From assembly GCA_051967755.1 (NCBI GenBank), contig JBQDYD010000001.1, forward strand, positions 434,001 through 498,000: DNA of 64,000 nucleotides, given 5' to 3'. The notes beneath the pieces are model-generated. The model was not told the origin of the DNA. It ran no database searches and saw nothing but the letters and a program-made list of their open reading frames with translations. Origin of the DNA: UBA1672 sp051967755. GTDB taxonomy: Bacteria; Pseudomonadota; Alphaproteobacteria; Micavibrionales; Micavibrionaceae. The translations under genes were made by a program, and so were the position numbers. Shown one piece after another: positions 18,177 through 25,757 of the stretch; position 1 is the first letter of the stretch, and each line of letters opens with the position of its first letter.

Positions 18177-18979
18177 GAAAGCCATTTCCTTAATACATCA
18201 TCGGCTTTACTGTTATCTTTGCTTTGTGCGGATGGTAAAGATAAGGCGCGCTTTTCCGCTTCTTCATATTCATTGAAAATAAAATCATCTAACTCTTTTA
18301 CACGCTGCGTCATTTCTTTTTCTTCGCTTTGCATTTTGCGCGCAATCAATTCATTCATAATCAAATGAATTTCGGATGGGACCTCTGCACCGCCCATCAA
18401 TTCCTGAATGTTCATAGGTACGAGCAGGTTATCTGGGTTTTTCTGCATCCAACGCAACGCCATAGCAGGTCTGATCATATAGAAATATTTCTTAATTTGT
18501 GTGGTATCTGATGTGCGCCATGTTTGCTCATTCTGGCGCAAGCCAAGATTAACATAGTGATAAATCAGTGCCTTTTCGTTAAAGCATCCATTACAAAACG
18601 CGCCTAAAGATTTGGTGAAATCATCATTGGTTCGATATGTGATCGGCGATTGCAGCCATTCCATGACCACCGCATTTGATTTCATCGCCAAATGTAGGGT
18701 CTTTTTCAGATCCCAGCCACTAACATCGTAAACTTCATCGATAGGAATTTCGATGACATCGCGTCCGGGGTAAATACTTAGATACCAATCTCTCTTATGA
18801 ACGTAGAAAAACCGCACGTCATAGTCACTATTGGGGGAATGAAACCCCCATGCGCGGCTGCCTGATTCAATTGCATGCAGAATTTGTACTTCATGGTCTT
18901 CCTCAATTTTATCGAGGGTTTTTAATATTTGTTCTTTGATTTTCGGGTTGATTGCGTCCGAAGGATTAAACGATGTCAT
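18173..18979 (-). CDS. predicted nucleotidyltransferase (YcgL/COG3541-like)
   Basis: The 268-residue protein has the Pol-beta-type nucleotidyltransferase signature GSRAWGFHSPNSDYDVRFFY (about residues 41-60), with the two catalytic aspartates of the DYD triplet (about 55-57). A longer helical region follows (about 80-220) and a charged C-terminus. The family (COG3541) has no firmly established substrate. It shares features with minimal nucleotidyltransferases of toxin-antitoxin systems, but no HEPN partner is adjacent. It starts at ATG 18979. Confidence 0.85.
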   Translation of the reverse strand: MTSFNPSDAINPKIKEQILKTLDKIEEDHEVQILHAIESGSRAWGFHSPNSDYDVRFFYVHKRDWYLSIYPGRDVIEIPIDEVYDVSGWDLKKTLHLAMKSNAVVMEWLQSPITYRTNDDFTKSLGAFCNGCFNEKALIYHYVNLGLRQNEQTWRTSDTTQIKKYFYMIRPAMALRWMQKNPDNLLVPMNIQELMGGAEVPSEIHLIMNELIARKMQSEEKEMTQRVKELDDFIFNEYEEAEKRALSLPSAQSKDNSKADDVLRKWLS

Positions 18980-19111
18980 GTTTTTAAATTAACTCTATTT
19001 ACTCTCTGATTAAATTCTAAGCCATTGTGCCTAAAAATATATCTGAATAAAAAACTTTTTTAACGCTTAGGCGTTATCATTAGGATGAGCGCAGCCTAAT
19101 GGAGTTTGAGT

Positions 19112-19618
19112 TTGCAGGTTATACAAAATAAACAGCAAATTACCGAAGAAGAGCATAAGATATTTTCTGCCCATATGATGCGGTGGTTTGATCATGGCTC
19201 TGCTGTAAATTTACCCGAGAAAGATGATTTTAAATATGGCGATATCCTGATGCCGTATCGTGTCATGGCGACGTTAGAAGATGGTCGCGTCAAATACCAC
19301 GAAGCGGGAGACCAACTAGAGCGTTTATATGGCGCGCCTGTCTCGGGCAAGTATGCGGATGAGCTGTATAATAAATGGTTTAGTAAAATCGCGCTGCAGA
19401 ATTATTCCAAGAGCATGGACACAAAAAGCCCTGTTTATGAAAGCAGGCAAATCTCAACCATTATTAAAAAGATCGGCTATGAAAAATTGATCTTGCCAAT
19501 CGGCACGGGCGATGATGTGTCGTCATTCATTACCTATATCCTGCCGCTGAGCAAAGAGATCAGAACCCGCAAAGACTGGCAGGATATGGTTGATCAAACG
19601 CCGTGGCTTGGTGCGTAA
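19112..19618 (+). CDS. PAS_5-like domain protein
   Basis: The 168-residue soluble protein resembles alphaproteobacterial PAS_5 (DUF1488-neighbour type) proteins. It has the GDILMPYRVMATLEDGRVKY segment followed by GDQLERLYG and KYADELY (about 45-95), then two strands near the C-terminus. I start it at TTG 19112 because a GGAG at 19101-19104 lies 7 bases before it. A TTG at 19106 is only 1 base from that site. Members are thought to bind small ligands and their roles are not known. It is convergent with the DUF3147 gene, 3 bases apart. Confidence 0.75.
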   Translation: MQVIQNKQQITEEEHKIFSAHMMRWFDHGSAVNLPEKDDFKYGDILMPYRVMATLEDGRVKYHEAGDQLERLYGAPVSGKYADELYNKWFSKIALQNYSKSMDTKSPVYESRQISTIIKKIGYEKLILPIGTGDDVSSFITYILPLSKEIRTRKDWQDMVDQTPWLGA

Positions 19619-19621
19619 TTT

Positions 19622-19969
19622 TTACAAGCTGATACCGAGTTTTTTTAAAATCATAATCATGGCGAAGTACAATGTCGCCGTAATCACGCAGCACAGCCCC
19701 ATAGCAAGATAGAAACTCATTCCTGCGCGCAGAAAAGCCGGTAAGATTAAAAACATCGGCAAAGAGGGCAGTACAAACCAAAATGTACTTTCGGAATGGG
19801 CGGCAAGGCGTTCAGTGTCTTTGGTGTCGTGCCACAGCCAAATCATGGTCAAAATTGAAACCAGTGGCAGAGAAGCAATCAACGCGCCGAAAGCGGGGCT
19901 GCGTTTTGCTGTTTCAGATGCCGCGGCGATCAAAATACCTGAAATGACAGCCTTAATAACACCTAGCAT
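19622..19969 (-). CDS. DUF3147-family membrane protein
   Basis: The 115-residue protein has four membrane segments (about 5-25, 30-47, 62-82, 85-110) and matches the pattern of DUF3147 proteins (GxLIAAASETAKRSPAFGALIASLPLVS). These small inner-membrane proteins have no assigned function. The start ATG at 19969 is 22 bases downstream of the yaaA stop, so it probably shares a transcript with yaaA. Confidence 0.8.
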   Translation of the reverse strand: MLGVIKAVISGILIAAASETAKRSPAFGALIASLPLVSILTMIWLWHDTKDTERLAAHSESTFWFVLPSLPMFLILPAFLRAGMSFYLAMGLCCVITATLYFAMIMILKKLGISL

Positions 19970-19991
19970 TGCGCAGCCCTTTTGAAGTTAT

Positions 19992-20762
19992 TTACCCACG
20001 TATAAAGACATAGTTTTTATCATCAGATTCGCCGCCGTCAAATGTGTATCCATCGACATGGAATGATTGGAGCTCTTCCGGCTTGGTTAGGCGATTTTGA
20101 ATCATATAACGTGCCATCATACCGCGCGCGCGCTTCGCAAACAGGCCGATGACTTTGGCCTTACCGTCTCTGATTTCCTTGAAATGACAGGTGATCATGC
20201 CATTGGCGAGCTTATCTTTCTTAATTGCCTTAATATATTCATTAGAGGCCAGATTGATCACAACGCGGTTATCATTGGCAGAGCTCATCATATTGCAGGC
20301 TTCGGTGATGGTATCGCCCCAATAATCATACAGATCCTCGCCGCTGGGGTTGGTGAGTTTTGTACCCATTTCCAAGCGGTATGCCTGCATCAGATCAAGC
20401 GGGCGGAGGACACCGTAAAGACCCGAGAGAATACCAAGGCGCGTTTGCGCAAATTCGATATCTTCGTCGCTCAAAGTCTCGGCATCCAACCCTACGTAAG
20501 TGTCGCCCTTAAACGCATAAACGGCAGGACGTGCATTCGCGCTTGTAAAAGGCGTAGAGAAGTTCTGATATCGCGCATGGTTCAGCTCCGCTAGTTTGTC
20601 GGACAGCTTCATCAGGCTCTTAATCTCGGCCGTGCTATAGTCTTTTAAAATGCCGACCAAGTCTTTGCTACGCGACAGAAGTTGCGGCTCCGAATGTTTA
20701 TGGCCTGTCCATTCACTTTCGTAGTCAAGTTTCTTAGCGGGTGATATAAGCGCTAGCATCAA
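19992..20762 (-). CDS. yaaA: YaaA: peroxide-stress protein
   Basis: The 256-residue protein belongs to the YaaA/DUF328 family. It has the ISPAKKLDYES N-terminus, the YQNFSTPFT segment near 70, the GLYGVLRPLDLMQAYRLEMGTKL motif near 115-135, and FFKxRAxGMMARY-like (AKRARGMMARYMI) near 210. In E. coli YaaA lowers free iron during hydrogen peroxide stress and protects DNA. Two adjacent ATG codons (20762 and 20759) are possible starts. It lies 34 bases after the GST stop on the same strand and may be co-transcribed with it. Confidence 0.95.
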   Translation of the reverse strand: MMLALISPAKKLDYESEWTGHKHSEPQLLSRSKDLVGILKDYSTAEIKSLMKLSDKLAELNHARYQNFSTPFTSANARPAVYAFKGDTYVGLDAETLSDEDIEFAQTRLGILSGLYGVLRPLDLMQAYRLEMGTKLTNPSGEDLYDYWGDTITEACNMMSSANDNRVVINLASNEYIKAIKKDKLANGMITCHFKEIRDGKAKVIGLFAKRARGMMARYMIQNRLTKPEELQSFHVDGYTFDGGESDDKNYVFIRG

Positions 20763-20796
20763 AGCTTCTCCTTATCGTTTTTATGTCCAGTATGAT

Positions 20797-21459
20797 TTAA
20801 TCATCAAATCCGCACACCGTCATGCCTTTTTGTACGGCGGGGCGTGCCAATATGTCATCACGCCAACGACTAATCTCTTTATATGTATCCAAAGAAAGTG
20901 TTTCTTTTGCGCCATAATGTACATCAAGGCACACAATCCATGGCATAATTGCAAAATCCGCAATCGTTAGCTCATCGCCAACGATATATTTTTTACCTTT
21001 GAGCTGCTTTTCCAAAACCGCGAGCAGGCGTTTGGCTTCCTTGGTATAGCGTTCCTGACCATAAGTCAGATCATAAGTCTCCCCATCTGCAAATTTCGTA
21101 AAATGCCCGAATTGCCCGAACATGGGGCCAAGCCCCGCCATTTGCCAGAATAACCACTGCAGAGTTTCCATGCGCTTTGTCGGATCAGTGGGCAGGAATT
21201 TACCGCTTTTTTCGGCGAGATAAACAAGGATCGCGCCTGATTCCATAATCGGCAAAGGCGCGCCGTTATCGCCTGCCGGATCAACGATGGCGGGGATTTT
21301 TGAATTGGGGTTAATCTTGACGAATTCGTTGCTGAACTGGTCACCCTCCATAATGTCTATTTTATGCGCGTCATAGGGAATGCCCATTTCCTCAAGCGCG
21401 ATTGAAACCTTTTGCCCGTTTGGTGTGGCCAGAGAGTAAAGCTGTATTTTATCAGTCAT
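20797..21459 (-). CDS. glutathione S-transferase (Nu/YfcG-like)
   Basis: The 220-residue protein has an N-terminal thioredoxin-like domain (1-85) with the conserved cis-Pro and SxAI motif (KIPAIVD, then MESGAILVYLAE). An all-helical C-terminal domain follows (95-210, LTIADFAIMPW). The TPNGQKVSIALEEMG start matches the YfcG/Ure2p-like group, which use a Thr/Asn active site and often reduce disulfides. It acts in the cytoplasm in thiol or detoxification reactions; the substrate is unknown. Confidence 0.93.
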   Translation of the reverse strand: MTDKIQLYSLATPNGQKVSIALEEMGIPYDAHKIDIMEGDQFSNEFVKINPNSKIPAIVDPAGDNGAPLPIMESGAILVYLAEKSGKFLPTDPTKRMETLQWLFWQMAGLGPMFGQFGHFTKFADGETYDLTYGQERYTKEAKRLLAVLEKQLKGKKYIVGDELTIADFAIMPWIVCLDVHYGAKETLSLDTYKEISRWRDDILARPAVQKGMTVCGFDD

Positions 21460-21683
21460 GATATGTCCTTCCTTTGTGGCTTCATTCGCATCGCGCGCCT
21501 GTGCGGATACATCTTTTTTATATGGTCTGACTCTATGGGCTTAGGGGCAAAGATCAAGGGCGTTTTATCGATATTTTCGATCGGAAATATCACTCTAACG
21601 GAAATTTTTTGACATAAGCCCGTGTGAGGCGTAGGGTCAATCATCCAAAAAATAAGAACAATAAAAATGGGACATAGATAATT

Positions 21684-22226
21684 ATGAGCTTCATAGACAC
21701 ATTCGCCGATAAAGTGGGCGATGCAATCGGATCATCTAAATTTGCGCAAGACAGGTATTTGGTAAAGCGATTTACGGGTGGCACGATCACGCGCGAAGAT
21801 TATGAAACCTATAGCGTGAATGGTCGAGTTGATGAAATATTCGGCCATGTTGTTGATGCCAATCCGCGCAGTATGTATTTCGGATTAACGCCTAGCTATG
21901 GCTATGATGATGCAAAAAATGTACGGAATTTTATGTTGGCGTTTGATGTGCTGTCTTTTTTAAACGAAGCGCACATCACCATTGATTTGGATGACCCGAA
22001 AAATGCCCGGACAAAGGAAATCTTGCTAGAGGGGATTCATTCTTTCTCGCTTAAGAATGATCGCGCCCCGATGTTATTTGAGCCGTATAATCAACACCCT
22101 GAGGTACGCGCCGCAATTGATGAGGTGAACAGACTGGCGGAATATAGTGACGGCCCTATCTATAACCCCCGCACCGCAACCAAAGAGCAGCTTGATGAAA
22201 TGGGTGACCACGGCATCGGGTTTTAG
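21684..22226 (+). CDS. hypothetical protein, 180 aa
   Basis: The ATG at 21684 opens a 180-residue soluble protein with no signal peptide. It is moderately acidic and looks like an alpha/beta fold with a central hydrophobic strand (FMLAFDVLSFLNEAHITID). I see no catalytic motif and no recognised family. It lies alone on the plus strand between the GST gene and the convergent membrane protein gene (22242), with its stop 15 bases from the latter. Confidence 0.6.
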   Translation: MSFIDTFADKVGDAIGSSKFAQDRYLVKRFTGGTITREDYETYSVNGRVDEIFGHVVDANPRSMYFGLTPSYGYDDAKNVRNFMLAFDVLSFLNEAHITIDLDDPKNARTKEILLEGIHSFSLKNDRAPMLFEPYNQHPEVRAAIDEVNRLAEYSDGPIYNPRTATKEQLDEMGDHGIGF

Positions 22227-22241
22227 TTCTCTGTTTTTGTT

Positions 22242-22865
22242 TTAATCGGAAGCGCTCTTCTTAGCCTTTGGCTTTTTCTTCTTCGCAGGTTTCTTCTTTT
22301 TCGGGGCGGGTTTTTTGTCCGCTTTGACCTCGGGTTTTTCCTCAGGTTCTTCTTCTTTGGCTTTCAGCTCGTCCTGTTCGGCGGCGTCGTTTGGTTTGGC
22401 TTCAGGCTTGGCTTCTGGCTTTTCACCGTTTAAAAACGGGTCGGCCTTATCGGGGGTGATCATATAATGCCATCCGCTTTCCTGTTCGGTCAGGAAGCGA
22501 TCATAATAATCTTTATCATTGATCATAACGGCGACGATGGTTTGTTCCATCAACTGGTCTTCTTCTATCTGCATATTATTATGCGTCATTGCCAGAAAAC
22601 CACCGATTAAAACCCCCATCACAAGCCAATACCATGCCGATAAAACAACCAGCAAAACAGTGGAGAGCAAAAAGATAATCCATGTGGCGTTACGCCAAAA
22701 CGTAACGGTGTTTCGGAACATGTGGGTTACGGGAACGGATTTTGCGAACTGGTTGGTGTAAACATGCCGATCAAGCATAATGTCCAAATCACCACTTTCG
22801 TGTAATTTGACCACATCTTTGTGCTGCAGTCTGAGTGCGCTTGGATAATATGCTCGTTTTGCCAT
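22242..22865 (-). CDS. membrane protein with Lys-rich tail behind guaA
   Basis: From ATG 22865 the 207-residue protein has a soluble N-terminus, two membrane segments (about 58-78 and 80-95) and a cytoplasmic domain. A long low-complexity tail (about 145-207) follows, rich in Lys, Pro, Ala and Glu and ending in repeated KKKKP/AKKKK runs. The tail could bind nucleic acid, acidic lipids or proteins. The start I chose is 4 bases after the guaA stop, so guaA and this gene form an operon. No known family was recognised. Confidence 0.75.
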   Translation of the reverse strand: MAKRAYYPSALRLQHKDVVKLHESGDLDIMLDRHVYTNQFAKSVPVTHMFRNTVTFWRNATWIIFLLSTVLLVVLSAWYWLVMGVLIGGFLAMTHNNMQIEEDQLMEQTIVAVMINDKDYYDRFLTEQESGWHYMITPDKADPFLNGEKPEAKPEAKPNDAAEQDELKAKEEEPEEKPEVKADKKPAPKKKKPAKKKKPKAKKSASD

Positions 22866-22869
22866 TGTT

Positions 22870-24462
22870 TTACTCCCATTCAATAGTGCCGGGTGGCTTT
22901 GACGTAATATCATAGGTCACCCTGTTGATGCCGTGAACCTCATTGATAATACGTGTTGAGACGCGGCCTAAAAATTCATGCTCAAACGGATAGTAATCCG
23001 CCGTCATGCCGTCTGTGCTTGTTACCGCCCGTAACGCGCAGACATAATCATATGTTCTGGCATCCCCCATGACGCCGACGGTTTTAACAGGCAATAACAC
23101 CGTAAAGGCCTGCCAAATCTCATCATACAATCCGGCTTTGCGGATTTCATCTAGATAGATTACATCAGCCTTACGTAAAATGTCTATTTTCTCTTGTGTA
23201 ATTTCACCGGGGATACGGATTGCCAAACCCGGGCCGGGGAAAGGGTGGCGGCGAATGAAATCTTCAGGCATGCCAAGTTCGCGGCCTAATTCGCGTACCT
23301 CATCCTTAAATAATTCACGCATCGGCTCTACAAGCTGCAGGTCCATATCATCAGGCAGGCCGCCGACATTATGGTGGCTTTTGATGGTTTCGCTGGGGCC
23401 GCCTTTGAAACTGACTGATTCAATAACATCAGGATAAAGCGTGCCTTGCGCAAGAAACTTTGCCCCGCCAACGCGTGCCGCGCAATTATCAAAAACATCA
23501 ATAAACAAACCGCCAATGACTTTGCGCTTAATTTCAGGGTCACTGATCCCCTCTAATCCGCCAAGGAACTTGTCACCCGCATCTTCATGGATGAGAGGGA
23601 TGTTGTAATGATTGCGGAACAGGTCAACTACTTGTTCTGACTCGCCTGCACGCATCAAGCCTGTGTCGACATATATACAGGTCAGTTGATCGCCGATTGC
23701 TTCGTGGATCAGAACGGCCGTGACAGAGCTATCCACTCCGCCTGACAGGCCGCATATGACTTTACCGTCGCCGACTTGTTCACGGATTTTGGCGATTTGC
23801 TCTTCCTTGAACGCGGCCATAGTCCAATCGCCCTTACAGCCACAAACATTATGCGTGAAGTTTTTCAGCAAGTCTGCGCCGTGCGGCGTATGGACGACCT
23901 CAGGGTGGAACTGCACGCCAAAGAAGTGGCGTTTTGTATCGGCGATAAACGCATATGGCGCGCCCTCTGATTTCGCGACAACCTCAAACCCTTCGGGCAG
24001 GCTGGCGACGTGGTCACCGTGGCTCATCCAAACTTGTTCATGTGCACCTTCATCCCAGACGTTGGTGGTGATTTCGGAATGGGCAACAACATCGACATAG
24101 GCGCGGCCAAATTCGCGGGATTGTTCCCCTTCGACAACACCGCCCAGCTGCTTGACCATTGTTTGCTGGCCGTAACATATACCAAATACGGGCACGCCCA
24201 TTTCAAACACAATATCAGGTGCGGCCGGGGCGTCTTCATCCAGAACGCTGCATGGGCCACCTGCAAGGATAATGCCTTTTGGGTTGTAGGCTTTGATTTT
24301 ATCATCGGGCGCTTGGTTAAACGGCCAAATCTCACAATAAACACCGCTTTCACGAAGGCGTCGTGCGATAAGTTGGGTAACCTGTGATCCGAAATCCAAA
24401 ATAAGGATGTGATCATGGTTTGCGTTTACATCGGTTTGCGGGGTTTCTTGTGCCTGGCTCAT
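22870..24462 (-). CDS. guaA: GMP synthase (glutamine-hydrolysing)
   Basis: The 530-residue enzyme turns XMP into GMP. The N-terminal class I glutamine amidotransferase domain has the nucleophile cysteine in FGICYGQQT and the His-Glu pair in FHPEVVHT. The ATP pyrophosphatase domain has the P-loop GLSGGVDSSVT. The C-terminal dimerisation domain ends in the family's GTIEWE. All three parts are complete. guaB is 11 kb away on the same strand, not next to it. A membrane protein gene follows with 4 bases between. Confidence 0.98.
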   Translation of the reverse strand: MSQAQETPQTDVNANHDHILILDFGSQVTQLIARRLRESGVYCEIWPFNQAPDDKIKAYNPKGIILAGGPCSVLDEDAPAAPDIVFEMGVPVFGICYGQQTMVKQLGGVVEGEQSREFGRAYVDVVAHSEITTNVWDEGAHEQVWMSHGDHVASLPEGFEVVAKSEGAPYAFIADTKRHFFGVQFHPEVVHTPHGADLLKNFTHNVCGCKGDWTMAAFKEEQIAKIREQVGDGKVICGLSGGVDSSVTAVLIHEAIGDQLTCIYVDTGLMRAGESEQVVDLFRNHYNIPLIHEDAGDKFLGGLEGISDPEIKRKVIGGLFIDVFDNCAARVGGAKFLAQGTLYPDVIESVSFKGGPSETIKSHHNVGGLPDDMDLQLVEPMRELFKDEVRELGRELGMPEDFIRRHPFPGPGLAIRIPGEITQEKIDILRKADVIYLDEIRKAGLYDEIWQAFTVLLPVKTVGVMGDARTYDYVCALRAVTSTDGMTADYYPFEHEFLGRVSTRIINEVHGINRVTYDITSKPPGTIEWE

Positions 24463-24736
24463 ATTTAATAACTCGCGCTTTATATATAGTGGTTAGTGAC
24501 CATCCTTTGTAGCGCGTAATGACGCTGGCTTAAAGTCCCTAAATGACGGGAATTATCGTTTTTTTATGAAAATCTTATGAAATGCTTTTACTTTTAGGGG
24601 CGGCAAAGAGTGCTGATCATTCACGAGGCGCATTTCTATTATATTTAAGATTGTACACGTATAAGAATAATGCTGTAATGCCGTCTTATTTAATTAAAGT
24701 AATAAGCGTATAAGTGTAAATATAAGGATTAAATTT

Positions 24737-25576
24737 GTGAGCAACACGACCTTTTCTTTTGAATTTTTCCCCCCGAAAACAGAAGAACTCGCCGAAAAAT
24801 TATGGCCTGAAGTTTCTGATCTGATGGCGACAAACCCCAAATATATGACAGTCACCTATGGTGCAGGCGGATCGACAAAGGACGGCACTTTGGCCGCGTT
24901 GAATAGGATTTTGGGTATGACTGATATTCCTATGGCGTCGCATCTTACGTTCTTATCAACAACCAAGCCTGACCTTGATGAATATATCGACGCGCTATGG
25001 AATGCAGGCGTAAAGCATATTGTTGCGCTTCGCGGTGATTTGCCGAAAGGCACTGCGTTTGAGGACTTTGTCGGCGATGAATATTATGACTATACAAGTA
25101 ATTTCGTGAAAGCCCTTAAGGCAAAGCATGATTTTGAAATTTCTGTCGGTGCGTATCCTGAGAAACACCCGGATGCACCGTCTTTGGATGCTGATATCGC
25201 GGCGCTAAAGCTTAAGTGCGATGCAGGTGCTGATCGTGCGATTACGCAGTTCTTTTTTGATAATAACATTTATTATGACTTTGCTGAGCAGTGCGATAAA
25301 GCCGGTATTACCACGCCCATGTGCCCCGGTTTGCTTGCTATCCATGATTTTAAAGGGATGTGCGGTTTTGCAAAGAAATGTGAGGCCAATGTCCCTGATT
25401 GGTTGCATGAGCGTTTTGCAGGTCTTGAGGATAAGCCGGAGGAGGCGCGCAAGGTCGCGATTGATCTTTTGGTTTCGCAAACTGAGGATTTGAAAAAGAA
25501 CGGCGTTCCGCATATTCATTATTATACAATGAACAAAGCCGATATCACGAAACAAGCAATAGAATTCCTTAAATAA
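24737..25576 (+). CDS. metF: methylenetetrahydrofolate reductase
   Basis: MetF reduces 5,10-methylene-THF to 5-methyl-THF, the methyl donor used by MetE or MetH. The 279-residue TIM barrel begins with GTG at 24737 (AAGGA ribosome site 11 bases before). It carries the family motifs SFEFFPPKT, VTYGAGGSTKDGT, ALRGDLPKG and the FAD-contact region QFFFDNN. No N- or C-terminal extension is present. metE follows 181 bases downstream on the same strand, so the two genes supply successive steps of methionine synthesis. Confidence 0.97.
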   Translation: MSNTTFSFEFFPPKTEELAEKLWPEVSDLMATNPKYMTVTYGAGGSTKDGTLAALNRILGMTDIPMASHLTFLSTTKPDLDEYIDALWNAGVKHIVALRGDLPKGTAFEDFVGDEYYDYTSNFVKALKAKHDFEISVGAYPEKHPDAPSLDADIAALKLKCDAGADRAITQFFFDNNIYYDFAEQCDKAGITTPMCPGLLAIHDFKGMCGFAKKCEANVPDWLHERFAGLEDKPEEARKVAIDLLVSQTEDLKKNGVPHIHYYTMNKADITKQAIEFLK

Positions 25577-25660
25577 TTACATATTTTTTATGTGCTTTGA
25601 TGGCTCTGAAAGCGTTGCTATGCCTTCATTTTGGAAGATTTATTCAATATTTGGCATTGC

Positions 25661-25684
25661 AACACATTATTTATGTGTTTTTCC
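25661..25684 (+). terminator. weak hairpin between metF and metE
   Basis: A 7-bp A/T-rich stem (25661-25667 with 25673-25679) with a 5-base loop is followed by a short T run. It is weak, so it may reduce rather than stop read-through from metF into metE. Confidence 0.35.
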
Positions 25685-25757
25685 TTGATCTTTATCCCTA
25701 ACCGTTCTATGCCGATTGGTAGCGAATTATTATTTATAGACCTTAATGGAGGAATTT

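Noticed and set aside
18173..18979. A MNT-HEPN toxin-antitoxin system
   Set aside because: The nucleotidyltransferase is of the longer COG3541 type and no HEPN gene is adjacent.
24463..24736. A SAM-type riboswitch before metF
   Set aside because: I could not find the conserved core or paired stems of known SAM riboswitch classes; only A/T-rich sequence is seen.
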